A DNA stretch of 64,000 nucleotides from Eurosta solidaginis (lineage: Eukaryota; Arthropoda; Insecta; Diptera; Tephritidae). The notes beneath the pieces were generated by a model. The model was not told the origin of the DNA. It did no database searches and was given only the letters and a program-made list of their open reading frames with translations. Below are positions 52,541 to 63,659 of the stretch, piece by piece (positions within the stretch are counted from its first letter, which is position 1; every line of letters begins with the position of its first letter). The stretch spans positions 383,733,601 through 383,797,600 of the forward strand of contig NC_090319.1 of the NCBI RefSeq assembly GCF_040869045.1, given 5' to 3'. A program made the position numbers and the translations under genes.

Positions 52541-53621
52541 CAACATTGATTCCAATAGTCTTCGTTAAATCAAAACGATATTTTAGAATAAAAGTCGACC
52601 GATTATAAGTTGAAAGATGTTAACTGTTGTTTTCCGGCCTTATCATATAAAAGCTCATTATGGACGACCGCGTAGCTTCAGTATTCAGACTAGTTCCACT
52701 GTCCACTACGTTAGGGTAGTAGCACACATGGTCATTAGTTCGACTGTCTTGGGAAAGCTTTTATTTCGCCACTTTGAGTGTTATTGCGAAGCAGAAATCC
52801 CCACCTCGTAAATATATGTGCCTACGTATTCACAGTAACGTGTAGGTAGATATTTAAACTTGGTTCATAGGCTATAATCTATGTGATTCACTCCAAGGGA
52901 CTAGTTTTGGATAGCGCCAACTTTAGGAATTGTCAAACCGGGAGACTTGGGTGTTGAATGATGAAGTGTGAAAATCAAAATTAACATTGCAAACGCGTTG
53001 TATAGTTTCGCAGATAAACAACAGATGTTCGAGTGTAAGCCCAAATGATTTTTCAAACCCTTCTCATTCGCACATATATCCTCAACTTAAGTATTGGGTA
53101 TGAATCATTTCAGAGGGGTGTTTATGCCCCTAGAACCTAATAAAGGATTTTGCATCACTGAGATCGCTAATTATCTCAGCCAATCGCAATATAAAATTTT
53201 TGAAAAAATCGGCACCTTTTTTGGGTATTTTGCTTTTTTTAACAACTTGAGGACAATTTGAAGACATGTTCGCCTTGGGTCATTTTATATGAAGTCATTG
53301 TTCATTATTAATTTTTTGAAAAAAAAAAAATATGCAAAGTTAGCATATAAATTTATTATATAACTTCTCTTTTAGTGTTTTGTTTTAATAACTTGGTAAA
53401 TTGGGCGATGAAAAGTCCGTGTAAAGCTGACACAAAACGGCTGTTTTTTTAATAATTTATGAACAGTTAGAAGGAGTTAAATTTCGCAATTAGTTTCTTA
53501 CAACTGGCAGTGATGTGCATCCGTTGATACCACTTTCGACTATATCCAACAAATTTTCGACATGAAAAAGAGATGGCCTAAACAGTCCTAAACGAGAAAA
53601 TATAGTAACGCGCCGGACGCG
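52541..53621. repeat. Duplicated 1.1-kb non-coding block (copy 2)
   Basis: Counterpart of 31,980-33,079, with only scattered substitutions and small indels (for example a missing GGG and a shortened A run). It ends CGCCGGACGCGTTGACATTC at the start of the endonuclease fragment. Confidence 0.85.
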
Positions 53622-55163
53622 TTGACATTCGGCGACGGCGTGCGAAAAACGACCAAAATCGGCGGCGGCGGGGCTGTTTATCGGCAGCGTATATCTCTAC
53701 CCTATGGGGACGAAGCGGGACCACCACATGCGATACTGGGCGAAATTACCGCTGAAGCCAGGCGGAGAGGTGTTGGCGTGATCATCGGTGCCGATGCTAA
53801 TGCCCATCATAGCATCTGGAGAAGCTCGGAAAACAACATTAGAGGTGAGTCTTTATTTACTTTTATTGTAGATGAGTGGCTTTGTATATGTAATAGGGGG
53901 AATGACCCGACTTTTATTACTGCGGTAAGGGAGGAGCTCCTGGATCTCACCCTGGTTAGTAGAGAACTGGAAGGTCGGATATCTGGCTGGAGGATTCTCA
54001 ACGAGCACTCCTTCTCTGATCAATTATATATTCTGTTCTCGGTGAACGAAGAACGTTCCGGTAAAATATCTTTTAGGAACCCTAAAAGTACTAACTGGAA
54101 CTTGTATTGTAGGAAGCTCGGTAAAAAATCTTTTGGGAACCCTAAAAGTACTAAATGGGACTTGTATTGTGGGAAGCTGGGAGAGCTATTGCCTACGGCG
54201 CCTACCGTTAGTATGGACCTGTCTGAATCTGAGATAGACGTTCTGGTGGAAAACTTCACCTCGGCAAGCAATAGCGGCTTTCAACTGTCCTGCCCATTGA
54301 AAACTTACAGAGTGAAGGGCAAGCCGCCCTGGTGGTCGAATTCTTTTGAAGATCTAAGAGCGTCCAGTCGGCGGCTCTTCAACAAAGCCAGGAGGAGTAA
54401 ATTACCCTCGGACTGGGAGCTCTATAAGGTGAGTCTGGGGATTTATAAATATGAAATAAGGATAGCCAAACGAGATGCATGGCGAAGCTTCTACGAAAAC
54501 GTAGAAGGCTGCAATGAATCCGCGAGGCCTAGAAAAATACTCTTTAGGAATCCTGCTCCTCTGGGGTATCTGAGAGCTGATGGTGGGGACTGGTCGATGA
54601 GTAGCGAGGAGTCCCTAAAGCTCTTACTGGACAATCATTTTCCCGATTTCCCAGTTGCGCAGGGATCTTCGCCTGCATGGTTGGCGGTCGTTGGTCATGC
54701 AGAAGTGCCTGCCATTCCACTACGGGAAAGTGAAATTACATGGGATATAGGGTCTTTCAAGCCCTATATGTCTCCGGGCCCGGATAGAACCGTTCCTGCG
54801 CAACTTCAAAAGTCTTTAGGGGTTTCCTGCCGCTGGTTGGCCAGCATCTACATTAACTGCCTCAGGCTTAACTTTATACCGGAATCTTGGCACACGGTTA
54901 AGGTTACCTTCATTCCGAAGGCCGGCAGAAGCTCTCATGTATCACCTAAGGATTTCAGCTCAATCAGTATCTCGTCGTTTCTTCTTAAGACGTTTGAGCG
55001 GTTGATTGACCTGTATTTACGGGAAAGGATACCTCGGGGGTTACTGTCGGCTTCACAGCATGCGTACTGCAAGGGCAGATATACGGAAACGGCCCTCCAT
55101 TCGATTGTAAAGCAAATAGAGGGGTCCCAGAACACAAAGAGTTTGCTCTGGGTGCGTTTCTAG
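53622..55163 (+). pseudogene. E2c: C-terminal endonuclease, linker and first RT motifs
   Basis: A 513-codon frame. After a non-homologous GC-rich start it reads LPYGDEAGPPHAILGE, VIIGADANAHHSIW, GKPPWWSNSFEDL, SPGPDRTVPAQLQKSLG, WHTVKVTFIPKAGRSS, FLLKTFERLIDLYLRE and SASQHAYCKGRYTETALHSI. The frame is lost at about 55,150, just before the FLDIEGAFNN box. Residues 160-185 carry a duplicated pair of about 20-residue segments (KISFRNPKSTNWNLYCRKL and KSFGNPKSTKWDLYCGKL), also present in E2b. Confidence 0.86.
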
Positions 55164-55216
55164 ACATCGAGGGGGCTTTTAACAATGCCTTACCGGGGGC
55201 AATTGAAAGAGCTCTG

Positions 55217-55687
55217 GTGGGTTTAGGAGTCGAGGCGGCTCTGTTTGAATTTATTAGCAAACTTCTATGCGGCAGAATTGTCGCAGCGGAATGGGGAGTG
55301 GCCATAATTGAGAGAAAGGTATGCAGAGGCACGCCACACGGGGGTGTCCTATCTCATCTGCTCTGGGTTGTGGTAGTCAACGAGCTTCTTGTGGAGTTGG
55401 AAGCCAATGGTTGTCGGGTGGTTGCCTACGCAGATGACCTCGCTATCTTAGTCAGAGGCAAATTTCTGGGCACCCTACGCGATGTTCTGCAGGGCTACCT
55501 GGATACTGGGGCTTGGTGGGCTGAATCGTGTGCATTGGCGGTCAACCCGGAAAAAACGGAATTGGTTCTTTTTACAAAGAGATATAAGCTGCCCGATTTC
55601 AAAACTCCCTCGATTGGAGGGGTACCTTTGGTACTTTCTGATAGGGTTAAATATTTGGGGATTGTTTTGGACAAGAAACTGTCCTAG
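55217..55687 (+). pseudogene. E2c: RT palm and thumb
   Basis: Carries EFISKLLCGRIVAAEWGV, RGTPHGGVLSHLLWVVVVNE, VAYADDLAILVRGKFLG (YADD at 55,426-55,437), LAVNPEKTELVLFTKRYK and VKYLGIVLDKKLS. The catalytic aspartates are intact. A TAG at 55,685 follows a one-base change of frame relative to the next piece. Confidence 0.88.
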
Positions 55688-55821
55688 AGATCCAATGTGG
55701 AAGATCGGGCCAGGAAGACCGCCATTGCCTGCTGCAGAGGGGGTATCGGAAAGAGATGGGGACTCCCGCCGGGAGTAGTACACTGGCTTTATGAGATGGT
55801 GGTCAAACGGGCACCTCCAAA

Positions 55822-57000
55822 ATGTTAGAGTCAGTGCAACGGACGGCGCTGATCGGTATCAGTGGCGCTCTCAGAACAACACCTACCTTGGCACTGAACG
55901 TCATGCTGAACATATATCCAGTAGATATTGCGGAAAAGGCGGCCGCGGCAAAGTCGTTGGTCAAGCTTCGTGATATGTGCTATGGGCTTTCTGACTTCGG
56001 ACACTCTAGCCTTCTTACCAGTTTCGACTTTATCCCGGACAGAACGGACTATTGTATGCCGATAACTGCTCCCTAAATACCCCAGTCATTCCACCGAGAG
56101 AGGATTGGGAAAGAGGAATTATCTGGGGCATGGGACCGGTTAACTTGTTCACGGATGGTTCGAAGCTGAACGGAAAGGTTGGTGGGGGTGGGGGTGACTT
56201 TGGTCAAGAGCTAAATGTAACCCGCAAGTTTAAGTTGGCTGATCACTGCAGTATATTCCAAGCGGAAGTTGCTGCGATTAAGGATGCAGTGGATGAAATG
56301 CTATCCAGTGCTGCTACGGTTAGGGAATTTAACATCTACTCTGATAGCCAAGCGGCTATCAAGGCCTTGTGCTCAACTACAGTGCGATCGATAGTGGTCT
56401 GGGGCTGCCTGACTTCGCTTGCGATTGCATCGAATTATTTTACAATTAAGATTATCTGGGTCCCGGACCATAGTGATATCCCGGGTAACTGTCAAGCGGA
56501 TCTCTTAGCCCTCATAGGTACAACTGAACCGGATGAAGATGGCTGCAGGGATTGCGTGATTCCGCTGGCCACCTGTGGATTGCTCCTCCATAGCTGGGCC
56601 TCGAGTCATCTCAGTAAACGTTGGGCGTACACCACGTCTTGCAGGGTAGCAAGATCTCTCTGGCCGAAAGTGGATGGCAGGAGGTCTGCTGAAATAATTG
56701 GGTTCACTATCACCTATCAATGTTCATTGGGGTATTGACAGGGCACTGTCCCATGGGTATCCATGCGGTACGTCTCAATATACTGGAAACTCCATCCTGC
56801 TGCAGCTGTACGGAGGATGATGAGGTGGAATCACCAAATGACTTTATGCTTGATTGCCCAGCTTTTTCCAGAACTAGGCGAAAGTACTTCGATCGCGACT
56901 TACTTGGATCTCCCGAGGATTTATTCAAAGTTGAGATCAGTATCATTCGGAGCTTTATCGTTGCTACCCAACGATTCTCTAAGTAGCTAGATATAAGTCA
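55822..57000 (+). pseudogene. E2c: connector, RNase H and C-terminal CCHC region
   Basis: Frames 55,822-56,076, 56,052-56,738 and 56,720-56,986 give GISGALRTTPTLALNVMLNI; then RNase H with LFTDGSKLNGKVGGGG, KLADHCSIFQAEVAAIKDAV, IYSDSQAAIKAL and GNCQADLLA; then GVLTGHCPMGIHAVRLNIL and CCSCTEDDEVESPNDFMLDC. The last RNase H acidic residue and its context are conserved. Only frameshifts, not deletions, break it. Confidence 0.85.
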
Positions 57001-57103
57001 CCGTTATTTTTGGTGTATGTGTTATCAAAACGGACCTTCGTGTTGTCCAAGTGAGCTTTCCTTATCAGGGCGGCTACCACCTAATTTAACCTAACCTAAC
57101 CTC

Positions 57104-57235
57104 AAAATTTACTCAAGTTATCGTGTTAACGGACAGGCAGACGGACATTGCTAAATGAATTTCTTTTTTCGCCTAAATCATTTTGATATATAGAAGTCTC
57201 TATCTATCTCGATGAGTTTATGCCGTTACTGGGGA
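57104..57235 (-). repeat. Antisense TATACTCAG-repeat fragment (uninterrupted, copy 2)
   Basis: TTTACTCAAGTTATCGTGTT then AACGGACAGGCAGACGGAC, ATTGCTAAATGAATTTC and GTTTATGCCGTTACTGGGG. This is the empty counterpart of 36,118-37,830: the RTE-like element present there is absent here. Confidence 0.88.
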
Positions 57236-57795
57236 CCGGAACTGTTACGGGATGATTTTGAAACCCTTCAAGGATCATTTCTGGATGGTTTTCGGGATCA
57301 ATGCAGGATCCCGTGCAGGATCCCGGCAGGGTAATTTCGGGACTCTTTCAGGACTGTTTCGGGATGATTTGGGGACCCTTCCGGCATCATTAAGGAATTT
57401 TTTCGGGATGGTTTACCCGTTCGCGATTCCGTCGAGGTCATTTTGGGACTATTTCGGTATCATTTTGGGACACTTCGAGGATCATTTATGGATAGTCATT
57501 TCGTGACTTTCTGGACTATTTCAGGAATAATATAGGGACCATTTCGATTTCATTTCCGTATCCGTCAGGGATCCCGTCGGGGTCATTTCAGAACTTTTTC
57601 GAGACTATTTCGGGATCATTTATATGTGGTTCTCTGGATCAACTTACAATCGCGTCGTTGTCATTTCGGGACTTTTCCGGGACCATTTGGAGACCCTCCT
57701 GGGAGCATTTATAGATGGTTTCGGGATCCTTCCGCGATACCTACGTGGTCATTTCGGGGCTTTCGGTCGTTTGGGGACTCTATCAGGTTATCAGC
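57236..57795. repeat. CGGGA-type minisatellite, block 5
   Basis: Colinear with block 4 (37,831-38,850) without the 390-bp insertion. It ends CTATCAGGTTATCAGCTC before the Helitron-like 3' end. Confidence 0.88.
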
Positions 57796-57944
57796 TCATT
57801 TAGCTATTTTTTTTTACTCTATTACAAAAATAAAATACATAAGACAGAAAAATTTTTTTAAACAGATAACTTGATAAGCAGGCTAACGAGAATAGTCCTT
57901 ATGTTTTATTCTCTCCTTGCGGACGGGCCGCGGGTAAAGGCTAG
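57796..57944 (+). mobile_element. Helitron-like 3' terminus (upstream unit of array 2)
   Basis: CTCCTTGCGGACGGGCCGCG forms a GCGG/CCGC stem with an ACGGG loop, followed by GGTAAAGGCTAG. The terminal CTAG is at 57,941-57,944 and is immediately followed by TC of unit B. Confidence 0.75.
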
Positions 57945-59825
57945 TCTTAATAATACTATAAATGGGAAAGTTCGGATGTTTAGATGTTTAGACGTTTGGA
58001 CGTCCAGACGTTTGTTTTTGTGACTTAATCACGCAAGAATGGCTAGAGGGATTTGGATGAAATTTGGCACACATATAGAGCCAATAGTCTAGGGGAATCT
58101 ACATGCTATATGTTTTCAAACAGGGGACGGTCCCCGTCCCTTAGGAACAGTTATACTTTAATTATTATATTTTTTCGTATTTGTGACTGAATCACGCCAG
58201 AACGGCTACACGGATTTTGATGAAATTTGGGACGCAGACAACAGCCTACTGCTACTTTTTTCGAACATGGAAAGGGGCGGCGATCCCACGACCCCACGAA
58301 CTATTACTTTTTTATAAATGTTCCTATTTTTGGTGTACTCTCAAATTTGACACCAAAATAGTGCAATTTTAAAGTGTTTGGTGTGATCTTCCATTATTTT
58401 GATTTTTTATGTAGAACAACACCACAAAGTGTTGTTTTGACATTAAATGTTATATGAGTGTAATTTCGTCCACATAAAAAAATATTTCTGCTAAAAAAAA
58501 ATCGTTAAGGCAGAAATCAACATGTTGGTTCAAAAGGTGGCTGTTGCCCGAAAAATCTTGGTAAACTTCTTAAAGTTAATGGATCCTAGAGGATATCGAA
58601 CTTAGGGGTTCGGCAAAAAAAGAAAACTCTTCAGAACCCTAAGGAGACTGCCTTCGAGTTGTTTATGTAAATCCTCGTTTTAGACTCAGAAGTCACATTA
58701 TCCCAATTGGGATTATGACACCTCATGAGCAGTGATATAATCTCAAGTAAAAAACTTGGGGCTATGCCATTTGGAATTATGTCATGTATATAACCGCATT
58801 GAAACATGTTTGTCTACGTTTTAGATTCTTTAACAAGACAATGGGCCTAATGATTAGAAAATAAATATTTGTTTTTTATAGCTCTAACATAAATTTTTAA
58901 GTTGTTTTCATACAAGTTTCTGAAAGCTTGAAGAAAAAACGTTTCCTTATTTATTCTCACGACACAATGGAATACTTAATTAATTTCTCGTTAGCAATTC
59001 TTTTGTGTTCTTTTCAGTTTAATAAATAAAAGAATTACTAACTAAAACCTTATGATCGCTGGATAATATTTACTTTTTAATTAAAAAAATTTCATACAGA
59101 GAAAGATTAGCGTGTGATATAAGGCTTTACTCACCTGGTTGCTTTGGCATCCAGTAAAATTTCAGGTGATCAATGGCCAATGGTCACACAAATCACTTTT
59201 TCGCAAATAATTCGCTCTAGCAAACTTTCAAACTTCGTGCAATATCAAGTTGTAGGTACATCGTAATGTATATGTAATGAGTTGTATGTAGAATAATAAT
59301 GCACTTGCAAAAAAAAAACTAAAAAAGTTTATTACATTCACTTTTTTCAGGTGTTTTCATGACAATACAAAATTTTAGCTTAGGTACTTACCATAACTCT
59401 TAAGTTTAGTGAAAGAGTCCCGAAGAGGTCTCTAAAAAGTCTCAAAATAAAGATTCTATTCCGAAATTAGTTTAAAATAATTTCAAAGAAATTTAAAAAT
59501 TATCTCTCAAAAATGGTTCTGAAAATAATCCCGGATTGGTCTTAAAATTACCTTGGCCCCATTTCGCAAATAAATCTGAAAATATTCTTTATCTCGATTC
59601 GACCGCGAAGCCGTTTTGATGTGTTTCCCTTAACGATCTCGAAAAGAATCCGTAAGTGATAACGAGGTAGTCCTGACATCTGGGAAACAATTTCGAAATT
59701 ATTCCGCAACATCCCCGTATTTGATCACGAAACAGTCATGAAATAATTCCTATAGGATTCTCAAGAAAACTGAAATCCAAACCGAAATAATACCGCAATG
59801 ATTGAGAAATAATAAATAACTCAAA

Positions 59826-60618
59826 GTGGTCCCGTCGGGGTTATTTCGGGAATATTTAGGGATAATTTTGCGGCTCTTCCGGGATCATTTCTGTATAGTT
59901 TTCGGGATCCCGTCGGGTCATTTGGGGACTTTTTCCGGACTATTTCGGGATCACTTTGGGGCCCTTCCGGGATCATTTATGGAAAGTTTTCGGGAGCCGT
60001 CGGGGGTCCCGTTAGGGTTATCTTGGGACTCTTTCGGGACTATTCAGGGATCATTTCTAGATGGTTTTCGTCATCCGTCCGGGACCATGTCAGGGTTATT
60101 TCGGGCCTTTTTCGGGACTATTTCGGGATGATTTGGGGACCCTTCAGGCATCATTTCTGGATGGTTTCCGGGACCCGTCCGGGATTCCGTCAGGGTAATT
60201 TCGGAACTTTTTCGGGACTATTTTGGGATCATTTTGGGATATTTCACGGATTATTTCGGGAGGGCTTTCGTGATCCGTACAGGATCCCGTTAGGGTAATT
60301 TCGGAACCTTTTCGGGATCATTTGGGGTCCCTTCTGCCATCATTTCTGGATGGTTTTCGGGATCCGTTCGGATTCCCCTCAGGGTCATTTCGGGACTTTT
60401 TGGGATCATTTGTGAACCCTTCCGGCATCATTTCTGGATGGTTTTCGGGATTCGTCCCGGATCCAGTCAGGGACATTTCGGAACTTTTTCGGGATCATTT
60501 CTGGATCCGTCCGGTATCCCGTCGAGGTCATTTTGCGACTATTTCGGTATTATTTTGGAACCCTTCTAGGATAATTTGTGGATAGTCATTTCGTGACTTT
60601 TTCGGACTATTTCAGGAA
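59826..60618. repeat. CGGGA-type minisatellite, block 6 (inside unit B)
   Basis: Best example of the array with monomers of about 100 bp: CCCGTCGGGT/GGGTTATTTCGGG, TTTTTCGGGACTATTTCGGG, CATTTCTGGATGG, TTTTCGGGATCCGTC. The open frames of 87-101 codons here are rich in Gly, Phe, Arg, Asp and Ser, and are repeat artefacts. Confidence 0.9.
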
Positions 60619-60626
60619 TAATTTAG

Positions 60627-61265
60627 ATTAGATTAGTTTAGATTAGATTTATTCAATTTCTTTCAAATCACAATATTTTATACATGTTTACATATATAAA
60701 ATAACACTTAAATTAATACATTGAAATTGAAAAAAAAAATAAGGCATTCTGTAAAGTTATCTAAAACTTTAGTTTAGAATGCCATCTTAAAATAAATTAA
60801 TGAATATATACAAATGTGTGTGGGGTGAAAATAGTTAATAAGTTATAACCTAAGTAGAAGTTAAAGTACCAAGTGCAAAATAAAATGTATAAACAATAGA
60901 AAATAATAATGTTGATTTTAAATTACTAAGTGGCAGGGTTCAGCAAAGTTTTGATGTCGTCGTGTGACTGCTGTAATAAAAATGATTTGATATTTTTTTA
61001 AAATTCACGCATATTTCTAATGACACGTACAGACACAGGTAGAGTATTGAAAGCTTTACAAGATGCGATAGTAAAAAAGTTATTATAATGTGTAGTACGA
61101 GATGTAGGAACAACAACAAGTCCGAGTGAGTTTTGTCTCAAATTATAATTATCCGTGACTAGGCTGTGTAAGTACACACAACGAATAAAGAATATTTTTA
61201 AAGTTTTGTAATAGTACATGTGTTTTACTGGAAGAATTTTCAGCTCTCTAAACAACTCCATGCTG
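60627..61265 (-). mobile_element. 5'-truncated non-LTR element in unit B, with 8-bp TSD
   Basis: Flanked by TAATTTAG at 60,619-60,626 and 61,266-61,273. The uninterrupted site is ATAATTTAGGGACCC at 38,580 in copy 1. The minus strand reads ELKILPVKHMYYYKTLKIFF, YNLRQNSLGLVVVPTSRTTH and ACKAFNTLPVSVRVIRNMRE (the cysteine read from ASCKAFNTLP), the C-terminal end of a non-LTR ORF2 of the CR1/Jockey group. A stop is at 60,998. A 370-bp 3' UTR follows, with a tail of AATCTAA-type repeats, not poly-A. Confidence 0.82.
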
Positions 61266-61710
61266 TAATTTAGGAACTCTTCCGAGATCATTTCCGGAAC
61301 CGTCAGGTATCCCGTGCGGCTCCTTTGCGAAGTTTTTCGGGACTATTTTGGGATCTTTTTGAAACCCTTCCGGGATAATTTCTGGATCCGTCCGTGATCC
61401 CGTCGGGGTCATTTCGGGGATATGTCGGGATAATTTAGAGATCCTTCCGACATATTTTGTGGATGGTGTTTGGGATCCGTCCGTGAATCCGTCAGATCCA
61501 TTCCGGAACTTTTTTGATACTGTTTCGGGATCATTTCTGTGTGGTTCTCTGGATCAATCTAGAATCGCGTCGTTGTCATTTCGGGACTTTTTGGGACTAT
61601 TGCGGGACCATCTGGAGACGCTTCCGTGAGCATTTCTGGATGGTTTTTGGCATCCGTCCGCTATACCGTCGGCATAATTTTGGGGCTTTCGATCGTTAAA
61701 GACCCTATCA
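61266..61710. repeat. CGGGA-type minisatellite, block 7
   Basis: Continuation of block 6 after the retrotransposon insertion: TTTTTCGGGACTATTTTGGG, GATCCCGTCGGGGTCATTTC, CATTTCTGTGTGG, ending CTATCAGGTGATCAGCTC before the 3' end of unit B. Confidence 0.85.
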
Positions 61711-61875
61711 GGTGATCAGCTCATTTAGTTATTTTTTTTTTTTTTTGCTCTATTACAAAAATAAAATACATTAGACAGGCACATTTTTTTAAACAGCTAA
61801 CTTGATAAGCAGCGTAACGTGAATAGTCAATATGTTTTATTTTCTCCTTGCGGACGTGGCCGCGCATAAGGCTAG

Positions 61876-63045
61876 TCTTAATAATATTACAAATGGGAAA
61901 GTACCGACGATATAGCCAATAGCATAAAGGATGTACTAGCTATATGTTTTTGAAAAGGGGGGAGGTCCCCGTCCCCTAGGAACAGTTAAACTTTAATTAT
62001 TATATTTTTATATGAGTTCCACATAAAAAAACATTTCTTCTAAAAAATCGTTAAGGCTGTTGACCGAAAAATCTTGGTAAACTTCTTGAAGTTAATGGAT
62101 CCTAGAGGATATCGAACTTAGGTGTTAGGCAAAAAAAGCAAAGTAGTCAGAACCCTAAGGTGACTGCCTTGAGTTGTTTATGTAAATCTTCGTTTTAGAC
62201 TCAGAAGACACATTCTCCCAATTGGGATTATGACACCTCATAAGCAGTGACATAATCTCAAGTAAAAAACTTAGGGCTATGTGATTATGTCATGTATATA
62301 ACCGCATTGAAACATGTTTGTCTACGTTTTAGATTCTTAAACAAGACAATGGGCCTAATGATTTAGAAAAGAAATATTTGTTTTTTATCGCTCTAACATA
62401 AATTTTTAAGTTGTTTTCATACAAATTTCTGAAAACTTGAAGAAAAAACGTTTCCTTATTTATTCTCACGACACAATGGAATACTTAATTAATTTCTCGT
62501 TAGCAATTCTTTTGTGTTCTTTTCAGTTCAATAAACAAAAGAATTACTAATTAAACCACTTTGATCGCTAGATAATATTTACTTTTTAATTGAAAAATAT
62601 TTCATAGAGAGAAATATTAGCATGTGATGTAAGGCTTTACTCATCTGGTTGCTATGGCCTCCAGTAAAATTTCAGGTGATCAATGGCCAATGGTCACACA
62701 AATGACTTTTTCGCAAATAATTCGCTCTAGCAAACTTTCAAACTTCGTGCAATATCAAGTTGTAGGTACATCGTCCAAAGGAAATAACGAAATTATGACA
62801 AATATTGAAATATGTAATGAGTTGTATGTAGAATAATAATGCTCTTGCAAAAAAAAAAACAAAAAAAGGTTATTATATTTACTTTCTTCAGGTGTTTTCA
62901 TGACAATATAAAATTTTAGCATAGATACTTACCGTAACTCTTAAGTTTAGTGAAAGAGTTCCGAAGTGGTCTCTAAAAAGTCTCAAAATAAATTCTATTC
63001 CGAAACTAGTTTAAAATAATTTCAAAAAAATTTAAAAATTATTGT
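61876..63045 (+). mobile_element. Helitron-like unit C (5' part)
   Basis: It starts TCTTAATAATATTACAAATG directly after the CTAG of unit B. Compared with units A and B it has several internal deletions (for example the GGATGTTT repeats and the GTGACTTAATCACGC segment are missing). It then continues colinearly (CGTTAAGGCTGTTG, CTAGAGGATATCGAACTTAG, TCATACAAATTTCTGAAAAC). It ends at AATTTAAAAATT where the next block begins. Confidence 0.75.
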
Positions 63046-63659
63046 TCTGGCCTTGAGCTCGAATCGATCCTTGAATCATTTATCAATAGGCCGATAAAAA
63101 CAAAAACAAAAATTATTTAATTTAATTTAATTTATTTATTATTGCGGCTGTTTGGGCCTAAATCTTAAACTACTAAATAAAATTCATTATTAAGATCACT
63201 TAGTTCTATTGAATATGCTGTCGGAATGCCAAGTAATTCCGATCAGCATATTTACTAGCATGACAAACGGACGAGTCTGGGAGCCACTCTTTTAAGGGAG
63301 GTTGGAGAGAACGCGTTTCCAATCCTCCAGTTCTTCCAGCATAAAGCAACAAAATTTTGAACATATATTTTCATTTATGATCCGGTCGAGATGCATGAAG
63401 ATCCCGATCAGCCCAGCTCAACATATAATATGAGGTTGAAATGGACGTATTTCCAATCCGCCCTGTTCCAAATTTTGTTTGGCCTTATTTCATTTTATTA
63501 TGAGAGGTAACTCAAAGTGATGAGCAATGTTTATTGGAAGTTTGGAAAGAAGGTGTTTCCAATCCTGTCCCGAATCACGCTGAAAGGACGTTGCGTCCCA
63601 TCAACGCAGCAACTGTCGGTCTAAGACTGCGATTTCGAGGTTTCGTCCCTAATCTCTCG
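63046..63659. repeat. 600-bp block following the Helitron-like body (copy 2)
   Basis: Nearly identical to 49,276-49,891, with the same B-box-like GGTTCGATTCG region slightly altered (AATCGATCC on the plus strand). It joins the same TATACTCAG repeat on its right. Confidence 0.6.

Larger units (their letters stand above)
53622..57103 (+). mobile_element. LOA/Lian-like element (copy E2c), best preserved of its family
   Basis: C-terminal endonuclease, linker, RT, RNase H and CCHC region are all present in order, broken by a few frameshifts, with a 3' UTR and CCTAA-repeat tail ending at about 57,103 (CCTAACCTAACCTC). It lacks the deletions seen in E2b. The 5' end is the same odd junction as in E2b (GC-rich sequence fused to ...CGTATATCTCTACCC). 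Confidence 0.88.
57945..61875 (+). mobile_element. Helitron-like unit B, complete from TC to CTAG (3.9 kb)
   Basis: It starts TCTTAATAATACTATAAATG and ends with a GCGG...CCGC hairpin and CATAAGGCTAG (CTAG 61,872-61,875). The body includes the long non-coding region shared with unit A and CGGGA minisatellite at 59,830-60,618 and 61,266-61,710. A 639-bp retrotransposon fragment is inserted between them. No Rep or helicase frame exists, so it would depend on proteins from another element. TC start, hairpin, CTAG end and direct abutment with neighbours support a rolling-circle element. Confidence 0.75.

Noticed and set aside
63046..63110. Functional tRNA gene, from the B-box-like GGTTCGATTCG word
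   Set aside because: No complete cloverleaf, the A-box is unclear, and the word is altered in this copy; a SINE edge is more likely.
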